From: Deinococcus yavapaiensis KR-236
GTDB lineage: Bacteria; Deinococcota; Deinococci; Deinococcales; Deinococcaceae
DNA length: 64,000 bases
Assembly: GCF_003217515.1 (NCBI RefSeq)
Contig: NZ_QJSX01000002.1
Location: 269,242 to 333,241 of the forward strand
Direction: 5' to 3'
Made by a program: the position numbers and the translations under genes. The notes below the pieces were generated by a model, which worked only from the letters and a program-made list of their open reading frames with translations, searched no databases and was not told the DNA's origin. Each line of letters opens with the position of its first letter. The stretch's first letter is position 1. Positions 46,216 to 53,713 of the stretch are shown piece by piece.

Positions 46216-47922
46216 ATGATGGATGTCATGAAGGCCGAATCGAGATCGTTCGGATGGCTGCGAACGTACTTCGGCGAGTTGCTCGACCCCGCCACGTACA
46301 AACGCCTCGTGTACCTGCTTCTGAGCTTTCCCCTCGGAATCTTGTACTTCGTCGGCATCATCGCGGGTCTCAGCGTCGGTGCGGGAACGTTCGTGATCGT
46401 CGCCGGAGCGTTCGTGCTGCTCGGCACGCTCTGGTTCGTGCTGGCGGGCGCGAACCTCGAGCGTTCGCTCGGAAGCGCCCTGCTCGGCGTGCCGCTCGAA
46501 CGGCCCAAGCCGCTCGTGCGGACGAGCAACTGGTGGGAGTGGGCGAGGGTCACCTTGTCCGACGCGGGCACGTACAAGGCGCTTTTGTACCTGCTGCTGA
46601 AGTTCCCGTTCGGCATCGTGAGCTTCGTCCTCACGGTGGTCCTCCTCGCCGCGACCGTGTGCATGATGGCCGCGCCGCTCGCGCTGACGTGGGGGCCGCG
46701 ATGGTCATCGCCCGTCTGGATCGAAACGGGCGCGTTCTCGTTCACGTCGTTCACGCTCGGCGCGCTGTTCATCGGCGGCGTCGCCTTGCTCGTCTTGAGC
46801 GTCACCGTGCTCAACTTGCTCGCCCGCGCTTGGGGCGCGCTCAGCTTCGCGCTGCTCACGACCTTCGGCGAGAGCGTCGTTGCCGAGCGGGAAGTCAAGG
46901 CTTTGCAGCAGGGCGCGCGCAGCGTCGCGTTTTCCGGCGATCTCGAGCAGACGCTGCGTGAACTGCTCGCGCACGGAGTGGAGGCGACGAGCGCGGCGGG
47001 CGCCCTCGTGCGCCGTGACGAGGTGGTCCTGACGAGTCACGGTCTGCCCGAAGGCGCCCCCGAGCAGCTGTCGGTCCTGCACGACCTCACGACGCGTCCC
47101 GCCATCGGACACGCCCGCCTCACGCGAACGGAGCTCGGAACGCTCGCCTTGTTCACCGTCGGGAAAGACGAGACGCTTGGCGAACTGTCCGTCGTGTTTC
47201 TCGACGGACGCGAGCCGTCACGCCGGGAAATCGAGTTCTGGAGCGCCGTCGCCGATCAAGCCTCGTCCGCCATCGGCCTCGACGACCTCTTGCGGCGCAC
47301 CCGCACCGAAGCTTCCGAGCGAGAACGCGCGAGAATGGCGCGCGAACTTCACGACAGCGTCGCGCAGGCGTTGTACGGAATCGCCCTCGGCGCCAAGACG
47401 GCAAGGGCGCAACTGCAGCGCGACCCCGCGAAGGCGAGCGAAAGCCTCGAGTACACCGTGAGCCTCGCCGACGGAGCGGCCAGCGAGATGAAAGCCTTGC
47501 TGTTCGCTCTGCGGCCCGACGCGCTCGAAGAAGGCGGACTGACGCCCGCCCTCGCGCGCCTCGCGGAAGCTTTGAAGGCTCGCTACAAGCTCGACGCCGT
47601 CCTCGAAGCGCCCGAGGAACCCCAGGTGAGCGGCGACGTGAAGGGAGCCTTGTACCGCATCGCCCAAGAAGCGGCGCACAACGCGGTGAAGCACGCGAAG
47701 GCCACGAACGTCCGAATTCGACTCGACGATGACGAGGGCCGCTTGACCCTCACGATCGTCGACGACGGCATCGGCTTCGACCCGAGCGCTTCACGCAACG
47801 GCACGCTCGGCCTCAAGAGCATGAAGGAGCGCGCCATCGCCGTCGGAGCGTCGTTCGACGTCACGTCTCACCTCGGCGCGGGAACGACCGTGGCCGTACG
47901 GCTGCCGGGAGTCGTCGCATGA
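46216..47922 (+). CDS. sensor histidine kinase, NarL/LiaS-type
   Basis: A 568-residue membrane kinase. Two similar sensor blocks occur in tandem: TYKRLVYLLLSFPLGILYFV (about 28-47) and TYKALLYLLLKFPFGIVSFV (about 117-136), each with following TM helices. A GAF-like stretch leads to the HisKA_3 dimerisation box RMARELHDSVAQALYG with phospho-acceptor His379. The HATPase has ALYRIAQEAAHNAVKHAKA and DDGIGFDPS. It should phosphorylate the regulator at 48908. The ATG follows TACGCT by 6 nt. The stimulus is unknown; relatives sense envelope stress. Confidence 0.9.
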   Translation: MMDVMKAESRSFGWLRTYFGELLDPATYKRLVYLLLSFPLGILYFVGIIAGLSVGAGTFVIVAGAFVLLGTLWFVLAGANLERSLGSALLGVPLERPKPLVRTSNWWEWARVTLSDAGTYKALLYLLLKFPFGIVSFVLTVVLLAATVCMMAAPLALTWGPRWSSPVWIETGAFSFTSFTLGALFIGGVALLVLSVTVLNLLARAWGALSFALLTTFGESVVAEREVKALQQGARSVAFSGDLEQTLRELLAHGVEATSAAGALVRRDEVVLTSHGLPEGAPEQLSVLHDLTTRPAIGHARLTRTELGTLALFTVGKDETLGELSVVFLDGREPSRREIEFWSAVADQASSAIGLDDLLRRTRTEASERERARMARELHDSVAQALYGIALGAKTARAQLQRDPAKASESLEYTVSLADGAASEMKALLFALRPDALEEGGLTPALARLAEALKARYKLDAVLEAPEEPQVSGDVKGALYRIAQEAAHNAVKHAKATNVRIRLDDDEGRLTLTIVDDGIGFDPSASRNGTLGLKSMKERAIAVGASFDVTSHLGAGTTVAVRLPGVVA

Positions 47923-48911
47923 TCTTGCCCGTTTCGCATCCGCGGGCCGTCGCGGTTCGTGTTCTCGTGAGCTTGTCGCTGCTCGCCGCGTGCGGCGTCG
48001 CCTTTCGAGTCAGCTTGAAGCCCCTGCCTCCGGTTCGACTTGCCTCGCACGTCGTCTCCGAGGACATGAACGGCGTCACGGCGGCCCAGATCACGCTCGA
48101 CACGCGCATCGGGGCGGTCCGGGTGCAGGCGGGACGGCCGCGCACCTTGACGGGCGAAGCCGAGCTGGAAGGCACGCTGAAAGAGACGGTTTCCACGGCG
48201 AACGGCGTCAAGACGGTGCAGTACACCCAGCGGGTCGACGATCCTCGAAGGGCGAGCATGCTGTTCAGGGCCCACTCCGATCGGCAACGGCTTGACGTGA
48301 ACCTTCCTTCGGCCCTTCCGATCGACCTCGACGTTCGAGGAGGATTCGGCGAGACCTCGCTCGACCTGCGGGGCACGGGCGTGGAGTCGTTGAGCGTTCG
48401 GCGAGGCGGAGAGGACCTCGACCTGATCCTTCCCGAACACGAGGTGACGGCCAGGATCGACGCGACTTTCGGTGAGACGCGCGTGACGGGCGTCGATTCG
48501 AGCGGAACTTTGGACGTGCGCGGTGAAGTCGGGCGCATCACCCTCGACCTTCGAGACGCGAAGGCGACGAACGTGCGCGCGCAGACGAAGTTCGGCGACT
48601 TGGACGTCTCGTTGCCCGCGCGCTTCGAGGCGGTCTTGAGGACCGAGTCGGGAGAGGCCGAAATCGAGGTGCCCGAGATCAGGGCGGCGAGTTCCCTCGA
48701 CGTGCTCTCGAAGTTCGGGGACGTGACGGTGCGCGTTCCGAAAGACGCGAACGTGCGCGTCGACGCGCACATGAGATTCGGAGACGTCGTGGTGCCCGAA
48801 GGCTTCGAGCGACAGGGCGCGTCGTACGTGCACCGAGGACGTGGTCCCTTGCTGATCGTGAGGGCCGAGAGTCGCCAGGGAGACGTGACCGTGCGGGAGG
48901 TGGAGCAATGA
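47919..48911 (+). CDS. DUF4097-like exported protein, probable lipoprotein
   Basis: A 330-residue protein between kinase and regulator. The N-terminus has Arg residues, then VLVSLSLLAACG, a fair lipobox with Cys at 25, so it may be a lipoprotein facing the outside. The rest is a chain of beta-strands with a repeated pattern: LPIDLDVRGGFGETSLDLRG, EVTARIDATFGETRVTGV, ATNVRAQTKFGDLDVSLP and SSLDVLSKFGDVTVRVP, each ending in F-G-[DE]. That is the DUF4097/adhesin-type beta-helix. ATGA overlaps bind it to both neighbours, so its role is likely in signal input. Confidence 0.75.
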   Translation: MILPVSHPRAVAVRVLVSLSLLAACGVAFRVSLKPLPPVRLASHVVSEDMNGVTAAQITLDTRIGAVRVQAGRPRTLTGEAELEGTLKETVSTANGVKTVQYTQRVDDPRRASMLFRAHSDRQRLDVNLPSALPIDLDVRGGFGETSLDLRGTGVESLSVRRGGEDLDLILPEHEVTARIDATFGETRVTGVDSSGTLDVRGEVGRITLDLRDAKATNVRAQTKFGDLDVSLPARFEAVLRTESGEAEIEVPEIRAASSLDVLSKFGDVTVRVPKDANVRVDAHMRFGDVVVPEGFERQGASYVHRGRGPLLIVRAESRQGDVTVREVEQ

Positions 48912-49543
48912 CGGTGAGAGTGGCCCTCGTGGACGATCATGACGTCGTCCGGACCGGCTTGAAGATGTACTTGTCGCTCGACGACACGCTGGAAGTCGTG
49001 GGCGAGGCGAGCAACGGCCTCGAAGGCGTCGCGATGGTGGAGCGCGTCCAACCCGACGTCGTCGTGATGGACCTCATGATGCCCGTGATGGACGGAATCG
49101 AGGCGACGCGTGAAATCCGCTCGCGCTTTCCCGACGTGGAAGTCTTGGCGCTCACGAGCGCCCTCGAAGAACACAAGGTCAACGGCGCGATTCGCGCGGG
49201 CGCCATCGGGTATCTGCTGAAGGACGCGTCGAGCGACGTGCTCGGCGAAGCGATCCACGCGGCGGCGCGGGGCGAAGTGCGCCTGCATCCCGAGGCGGCC
49301 AAGCGGCTCGTGCGGGAGTTTCGCGCGCCCGACATGCGCGAGCACCTCACGCCGAGGGAAACCTTGATTTTGCAGCGCATCGCGCACGGCCTCACGAACA
49401 AGGCGATCGCCGTGGAATTGGGCGTCAGCGAGCCGACGGTGAAGACGCACGTGTCGAACCTCCTGAGCAAACTCGGCGTGGAGTCACGCACCCAAGCGGC
49501 GCTGTACGCCCTAAAAGTTGGCATCGCGACGCTCGACCCATGA
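48908..49543 (+). CDS. NarL/FixJ-family response regulator
   Basis: A 211-residue two-domain regulator. The receiver (1-120) has the acidic pair in LVDDHD, phospho-acceptor Asp55 in VVVMDLMMPVMDG, and Lys in YLLKDAS. The LuxR-type HTH (about 148-205) has LTPRETLILQRIAHGLTNKAIAVELGVSEPTVKTHVSNLLSKLGV. LiaR/VraR relatives have this layout. It is coupled to the upstream protein by ATGA. The 46191-46215 repeat is a candidate autoregulatory site. Confidence 0.93.
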   Translation: MTVRVALVDDHDVVRTGLKMYLSLDDTLEVVGEASNGLEGVAMVERVQPDVVVMDLMMPVMDGIEATREIRSRFPDVEVLALTSALEEHKVNGAIRAGAIGYLLKDASSDVLGEAIHAAARGEVRLHPEAAKRLVREFRAPDMREHLTPRETLILQRIAHGLTNKAIAVELGVSEPTVKTHVSNLLSKLGVESRTQAALYALKVGIATLDP

Positions 49544-49565
49544 ACTCGCTAGGTGCCTTCGCTTA

Positions 49566-49596
49566 TTGAGCCTCACGTCACGTGAGGCTCTACGCT
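49566..49596 (+). promoter_or_regulatory. MerR-type promoter with 19-bp spacer
   Basis: TTGAGC (49566-49571), 19 bp, TACGCT (49591-49596). The overlong spacer is the mark of MerR-activated promoters, where the regulator twists DNA to realign the boxes. Confidence 0.7.
49568..49590. promoter_or_regulatory. dyad operator of the MerR/TipA-type gene
   Basis: GAGCCTCACG and CGTGAGGCTC, exact 10-bp arms 3 bp apart, filling the space between -35 and -10. It is the expected site for the regulator encoded 26 bp downstream. Confidence 0.7.
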
Positions 49597-49615
49597 GCCC
49601 GCAGGAGGTGAGGAA

Positions 49616-50386
49616 ATGCTTCGAACGGTCGGAGAGGTCGCGCGTATGGCGCGGGTGAGCGTGCGAACGCTGCACCACTACGACGAGATCGGTTTGCTGT
49701 CGCCGTCGGGACGCAGCGAAGGCAACTACCGCTTGTACACCCGTGAAGACGTCGAGCGGCTGTATCAAGTGCTCGTGTACCGAGACCTCGGCTTTCCGCT
49801 CGACGAAATTCGCCGCGTGATGCAAAGCCCGGAGTTCGACCGTCTCGGCGCCTTGAAGCGCCAACGAGCACTTCTCGCCGAGCGCGTGGGGCGCGAGCAG
49901 CGCATGCTCGCCACGCTCGACGCCCTCATCACCTCCACGGAAGGAGGAACGGTCATGGCAGATGAACGAGTCGGGACGTTGTTCGACGGGTTCGACCCGG
50001 ACGAGTACGAGGAGGAAGCGAAGGAACGCTGGGGAGACACGAAGGCGTACCGCCAGTCGCAAGAGCGCGTGAAGCGCTACACCAAGGCCGATTGGGCGCG
50101 ATTCAAAGCTCAGATGCAGGAAGTCACGGACGCGTACGTCGCTCTTCTCGACGAGGGCGTGCCACCCGAGTCGCCGAAGGCCGCCGCCGTTTCCGAACGG
50201 CACCGCTTGCTGATCGACCACTGGTTCTACGACTGCTCGCTCGACATGTTCGACGGGCTGGCGCGCATGTGGACCGAAGACCACCGCTTCACGAAGAACA
50301 TCGACAAGGCGCGGGACGGGCTCGCCGCGTACCAATCGGCGGCGGCGCGAGCGTACGTCGCGGCGAATCGCGCGGCGGCGAAGTAG
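49616..50386 (+). CDS. MerR-family regulator with TipAS-like ligand domain
   Basis: A 256-residue regulator. The N-terminal winged HTH (TVGEVARMARVSVRTLHHYDEIGLLSPSGRSEGNYRLYTREDVERL) is classic MerR. A coiled dimerisation helix with RALLAERVGREQRML follows. Residues about 140-250 (WARFKAQMQEVTDAYVALL, HWFYDCSLDMFDGLARMWTEDHRFTKNIDK) match TipAS, which binds thiopeptide or other hydrophobic drugs. An internal ATG at residue 112 could give a short ligand-only form, as in TipA. GGAGGTGAGG precedes the ATG. It probably controls itself and perhaps the exporter downstream. Confidence 0.92.
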   Translation: MLRTVGEVARMARVSVRTLHHYDEIGLLSPSGRSEGNYRLYTREDVERLYQVLVYRDLGFPLDEIRRVMQSPEFDRLGALKRQRALLAERVGREQRMLATLDALITSTEGGTVMADERVGTLFDGFDPDEYEEEAKERWGDTKAYRQSQERVKRYTKADWARFKAQMQEVTDAYVALLDEGVPPESPKAAAVSERHRLLIDHWFYDCSLDMFDGLARMWTEDHRFTKNIDKARDGLAAYQSAAARAYVAANRAAAK

Positions 50387-50396
50387 GAGGACGGCC

Positions 50397-51332
50397 GTGG
50401 AAACGACGTTGAACATGCGGACGGTGAAGGCGCTCGACGGCCTGCGCAAGGCGCTCGAAGCCCCCAAGGACGAGCGTGACGGCACCTTCGTCCGAGAAGT
50501 GATGGAACCGCTGCGCCCCTTGTGGGAGCCGAGCTTGAGGTTCATGGGTTCGATGGCGCGGGACGTCACGGAGCCGCTCGACGTGGCGAGGCTCTTTCGC
50601 TTCTACCGTCCGGAACTGGGCGCCGAGCGCGGCCTCACGGCGCTCGCCGAACTGGAGCGGGCCGGAACGTGGGCGGCGTGCGTCTCGGCGTTCCAGGAAG
50701 CGATGGACGCGCTCGATCCCGTCGGACACGGACTGCGACTTCCCGGCGCGAACATGTCGTTCGTGCTCGCCGACCCGGACGGCATGGACGCCCGGCTCGG
50801 TTCGTACACGGGCGTCGGGAACGTACCGGGCTGGTCGCTGCTGCTCGCTTGGCCGACCGAGTTCAACTTGCCGCGCCTGCCCGCGATCGTGACGCACGAG
50901 TTCCACCACAACGTTCGCTTCGCCTTCGAGCCGCCCTGGCCCATGACCTTAGGGCAGTACCTGGTGGCAGAAGGCTTGGCTGAAGCGTTCGCCGCGCACT
51001 TCCACGGCGAAGAAAAGCTCGGACATTGGACGACGGGCCTGAGCGAGGCGGAAGTCCGGGCGGTGCGGCCCCGTTTCGCTCAGGCCTTGCTTTCGCAGGA
51101 TTGGAACGTCGTTCGCGGCTTCATCTTCGGTGATTGGGCGGCAAGCGAACACCAGTTCGAGGCGCAGGGCGTGCCCGACTTCGCCGGGTACGCGATGGGT
51201 TACCGTATGGTGCGAGAGGCGCTTCGTCGTTCGGGCTGGTCGGTCGTGGAAGCGACGTACCGTCCGTGGCGCGAGATCGTGGCGGCGTCCGGTTGGTTCG
51301 ACGAAGTCCTCGCGGACGCCGCCGTGCGGTAA
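50397..51332 (+). CDS. DUF2268 putative Zn-dependent protease
   Basis: A 311-residue cytosolic protein with HEFHH at 167-171 and a downstream Glu in AEGLAEAF (about 192), the gluzincin-like metal site of DUF2268 proteins. LGSYTGVGNVPGW and YLVAEGLAEAFA fit the family. Substrate unknown; some Bacillus relatives are linked to sporulation or stress. The GTG at 50397 has AGGAGG 6 nt upstream and lies 10 nt after the regulator stop, so it is in the same operon and may be induced by the same ligand. Confidence 0.8.
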   Translation: METTLNMRTVKALDGLRKALEAPKDERDGTFVREVMEPLRPLWEPSLRFMGSMARDVTEPLDVARLFRFYRPELGAERGLTALAELERAGTWAACVSAFQEAMDALDPVGHGLRLPGANMSFVLADPDGMDARLGSYTGVGNVPGWSLLLAWPTEFNLPRLPAIVTHEFHHNVRFAFEPPWPMTLGQYLVAEGLAEAFAAHFHGEEKLGHWTTGLSEAEVRAVRPRFAQALLSQDWNVVRGFIFGDWAASEHQFEAQGVPDFAGYAMGYRMVREALRRSGWSVVEATYRPWREIVAASGWFDEVLADAAVR

Positions 51333-51345
51333 GCATTCTCGCTTG

Positions 51346-51374
51346 TTGCCATTGTTTCCTCATCGACGTAGAGT
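51346..51374 (+). promoter_or_regulatory. promoter of the ABC exporter operon
   Basis: TTGCCA (51346-51351), 17 bp, TAGAGT (51369-51374). The predicted start near 51381 leaves a leader of about 100 nt, unusual for this window. Confidence 0.6.
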
Positions 51375-51413
51375 GAACTCAACGCGACGGGACCGGCCCC
51401 CATAGGCCGACTT

Positions 51414-51452
51414 GGTGGAGTCAGTTCAAAGCTGGCTCCACCCGTTGCTTTT
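51414..51452 (+). terminator. intrinsic terminator or attenuator in the exporter leader
   Basis: GGTGGAGTCAG pairs with CTGGCTCCACC (11 bp, one G-U) around a 7-nt loop, then CGTTGCTTTT. It lies between the promoter and the ATG at 51484, so it could attenuate the operon; it may also end the upstream transcript. Confidence 0.65.
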
Positions 51453-51483
51453 GAGGACACGTTCCTCGTGCAAGGAGAGCGAT

Positions 51484-52404
51484 ATGACGAACACGGTGAT
51501 CGAGCTTCGGGCGTTGAGCAAGCGGTACGGCGGCGATCGTGGATTGCAGGCGACGACGCTGGAGATCCGAAGAGGTGAGATCTTCGGCTTTCTAGGCCCG
51601 AACGGGGCGGGCAAGACCACCACGATTCGCACCCTGCTGGGCTTCTTGCGCCCGACGAGCGGCGAAGCGCGGGTGCTGGGACTCGACGTGGCGACGCGCA
51701 GCGTGGACATCCGCCGACGCGTCGGTTACCTGCCAGGCGAACTCGTTTTCGAGCCGCGTCGCACGCCGCGCGACCTCTTCGCGTTCTACGCGCGTCTGCG
51801 CGGCGTGCAGAACGTGGCGTACGCGCTCGACCTTTCACGGCGCCTCGATCTCGACGTCTCCCGACCGATCGGCGCCCTGTCGAAGGGCAACAAGCAGAAG
51901 GTCGGGCTCGTGTCGGCGTTCATGAGCCGCCCGGAACTGCTGATCCTCGACGAACCGACCGACGGGCTCGACCCGCTGATGCAAGAGGAAGTGCACGCGC
52001 TCATTCAAGAAGCGCGCGCGGAGGGCCGCACCGTGTTCTTGTCGTCGCACGTCTTGAGCGAAGTGGACCGCGTCGCCGACCGCGTCGGCATCATTCGTGC
52101 GGGCGAGCTCGTGATGGTGTCGAGCGTCGCGGACGTGAAGGCGCGGTTGCCGCACCGCTTGGAGATTCGCTTCGCCGTCCCCGTTCCGCAAGCGGTCTTC
52201 GCGTCCATCGAAGGGCTGCGTGACGTGCGCGTTCTCGGCAACGTCGTGTCGTGCGTGCTCGCGGGCGGCGCGGACGCCCTGCTCAAGGCCGCGAGCGCCT
52301 ACCCCGTGCTGGACATCCGCGGTTCCGAGCCGAACTTGGAGGAAGCGTTTCTGTCCTTCTATCAAGCGCCGAGCGGCGAGCGAGGAGTGAATCATGTGGC
52401 TTGA
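51484..52404 (+). CDS. ABC transporter ATP-binding protein (drug/lantibiotic exporter type)
   Basis: A 306-residue ATPase. Walker A GPNGAGKT at 38-45, the signature LSKGNKQKVGL (about 136), and Walker B LLILDEPTDGLDPL (about 157) with the switch His in FLSSHVLSEVDRV. The C-terminal 80 residues are an accessory domain as in BcrA/CcmA-type exporters. ATG 51484 has CAAGGAG upstream. The start of the permease overlaps it by 11 nt. Position next to the TipA-type regulator points to efflux of an antibiotic or peptide. Confidence 0.92.
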   Translation: MTNTVIELRALSKRYGGDRGLQATTLEIRRGEIFGFLGPNGAGKTTTIRTLLGFLRPTSGEARVLGLDVATRSVDIRRRVGYLPGELVFEPRRTPRDLFAFYARLRGVQNVAYALDLSRRLDLDVSRPIGALSKGNKQKVGLVSAFMSRPELLILDEPTDGLDPLMQEEVHALIQEARAEGRTVFLSSHVLSEVDRVADRVGIIRAGELVMVSSVADVKARLPHRLEIRFAVPVPQAVFASIEGLRDVRVLGNVVSCVLAGGADALLKAASAYPVLDIRGSEPNLEEAFLSFYQAPSGERGVNHVA

Positions 52405-53188
52405 AGTGCTTCGTGACCGCGTGGCGACGACGTGGCGCTCCACCTTGGGGTGGGCCGTCGGCCTGAGCGCCTTCGTCTTGATGAACTGGATGTTCTATCC
52501 CCTCGTGCGCGACAGCCCCGACATCACGCGCCTGCTCGAGCGGCTTCCGCAAACGTTTCGAACGGCTTTCGGCGCGGACGACTTCATCTCGCCTGGCGGA
52601 TACGCGTGGGCGCGGTCGTTCAGCTTGTTGCTGCCGCTCACGCTCTCCATCTACGCCATCAACTTCGGTGCGCGCGCCATCGCCCGCGACGAGCAGGAAG
52701 GCCGCTTGGAACTGCTGTTCGCCCAGCCCGTCTCGCGACTCGGCGTGCTGTCGGGCCGCACGCTCGCCTTGGCGGTCAATCTCGCTTTGCTCGGCCTGAG
52801 CGTCGGCGTGATCTCCTGGCTCGGCGCCCTCCTCGTGGGCGCGAAGCTCGACGCGGGCGCCCTGCTCGCCGCGACGGCTCAAGTCACCTTGCTCGCTTGG
52901 ACCTTCGGGGCGTTGGCCCTCGCGGTCGGAGCGGCCACGGGGCGCGCCGCCCTCGCGTCCGGCGTGGCGTTCGCCGTGACGCTCGCGGGCTACCTCGTGC
53001 ACTCGCTCGCGCCGCAAGTGCGCGCTCTTCGCGACGTTCGCGAGTTCACTCCCTTTTGGTACGCGGTCGGCGAAAACCCCTTCTTGTCGGGCGCGCACGC
53101 CGTAAACTCGCTCGTGCTGCTAGGAGCGGGCTGCGTGCTGGTGGCGCTGGCGACCGCGCCGTTCGCGCGGCGCGACTTGGCGAAGTAA
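52394..53188 (+). CDS. ABC transporter permease (ABC-2 type)
   Basis: A 264-residue protein with six hydrophobic helices (about 15-35, 75-95, 120-145, 150-175, 185-205, 235-255). EQEGRLELLFAQPVSRLGVLSGR is the coupling loop common to ABC-2 permeases. It would form a dimeric channel with the preceding ATPase. ATG 52394 overlaps the ATPase stop by 11 nt. The export substrate is unknown. Confidence 0.88.
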   Translation: MWLEVLRDRVATTWRSTLGWAVGLSAFVLMNWMFYPLVRDSPDITRLLERLPQTFRTAFGADDFISPGGYAWARSFSLLLPLTLSIYAINFGARAIARDEQEGRLELLFAQPVSRLGVLSGRTLALAVNLALLGLSVGVISWLGALLVGAKLDAGALLAATAQVTLLAWTFGALALAVGAATGRAALASGVAFAVTLAGYLVHSLAPQVRALRDVREFTPFWYAVGENPFLSGAHAVNSLVLLGAGCVLVALATAPFARRDLAK

Positions 53189-53202
53189 CGGCGCTCGGTT
53201 TC

Positions 53203-53232
53203 GTCCGCTCGCCCGTTCGTGGCCGAGCGGAC
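53203..53232 (+). terminator. hairpin after the ABC permease
   Basis: GTCCGCTCG and CGAGCGGAC, 9 bp with a 12-nt loop, followed by GCTTGTTATG. It overlaps the -35 of the thioesterase promoter. Confidence 0.55.
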
Positions 53233-53244
53233 GCTTGTTATGCT
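53216..53244 (+). promoter_or_regulatory. thioesterase promoter
   Basis: TTCGTG (53216-53221), 17 bp, TATGCT (53239-53244), then 8 nt to ATG 53253. Confidence 0.45.
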
Positions 53245-53252
53245 GTCAGTCC

Positions 53253-53666
53253 ATGCAAGTCATTCCCGACGGCTTCACACAGACGCTGACCGTGCTCGTC
53301 ACGAACGAGATGACCGTCCACTTCGAGGAACTCGGACGCATTCACCCTGTCTACGCGACGTACTGGATGGCGAAGCACTTCGAGGAAGCGGGCCGCAAGA
53401 TCATCTTGCCTTTCTTGGAGCAAGGCGAGCAAGGCATCGGCTTCGAAGTGAACGTCAAGCACCTCGCCTCGGCGCTTCCCGGCATGACGGTCACGGTCAC
53501 GGCGACGTTCGAGCGGCAGGAGGGTCGGCGCGTGTACGCGGCGATGCAGGCCGTCAGCAGCCTCGGCGACGTGATCGGTACGGGAACCACGACCCAAGTG
53601 ATCTTGCCGCAAGCCAGCATCGACGAGAACTTCGAGGCGTTGCGGCGCCGTTTCGAGAACGCGTGA
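53253..53666 (+). CDS. hotdog-fold acyl-CoA thioesterase-like protein
   Basis: A 137-residue protein. VHFEELGRIHPVYATYWMAKHFEEAGRKI and LPGMTVTVTATFERQEGRRVYAAM read as one hotdog helix wrapped by strands, resembling the fluoroacetyl-CoA thioesterase/YbgC-like group. It would hydrolyse an acyl-CoA; the acyl group is unknown. ATG 53253 is preferred since TATGCT lies 8 nt upstream and an earlier start would cross it. It is an independent gene after the exporter. Confidence 0.75.
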   Translation: MQVIPDGFTQTLTVLVTNEMTVHFEELGRIHPVYATYWMAKHFEEAGRKIILPFLEQGEQGIGFEVNVKHLASALPGMTVTVTATFERQEGRRVYAAMQAVSSLGDVIGTGTTTQVILPQASIDENFEALRRRFENA

Positions 53667-53700
53667 AGACTCCGTACATTCGAAGGTGACGTCGACCCTG

Positions 53701-53706
53701 TAGGCT
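53701..53706 (+). promoter_or_regulatory. leaderless-type -10 box for the 2H phosphoesterase gene
   Basis: TAGGCT, 7 nt before ATG 53714. Confidence 0.5.
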
Positions 53707-53713
53707 GCCCGTC

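Noticed and set aside
49568..49590. The dyad at the MerR-type promoter as a simple terminator of the regulator operon
   Set aside because: No T-run follows on either strand and it fits exactly within a 19-bp promoter spacer, which is better explained as an operator.
51373..51405. Ten-codon leader peptide ending in Arg-Pro-Pro before the exporter attenuator
   Set aside because: Its GTG lies inside the -10 box TAGAGT, so it would not be transcribed from the promoter I favour.
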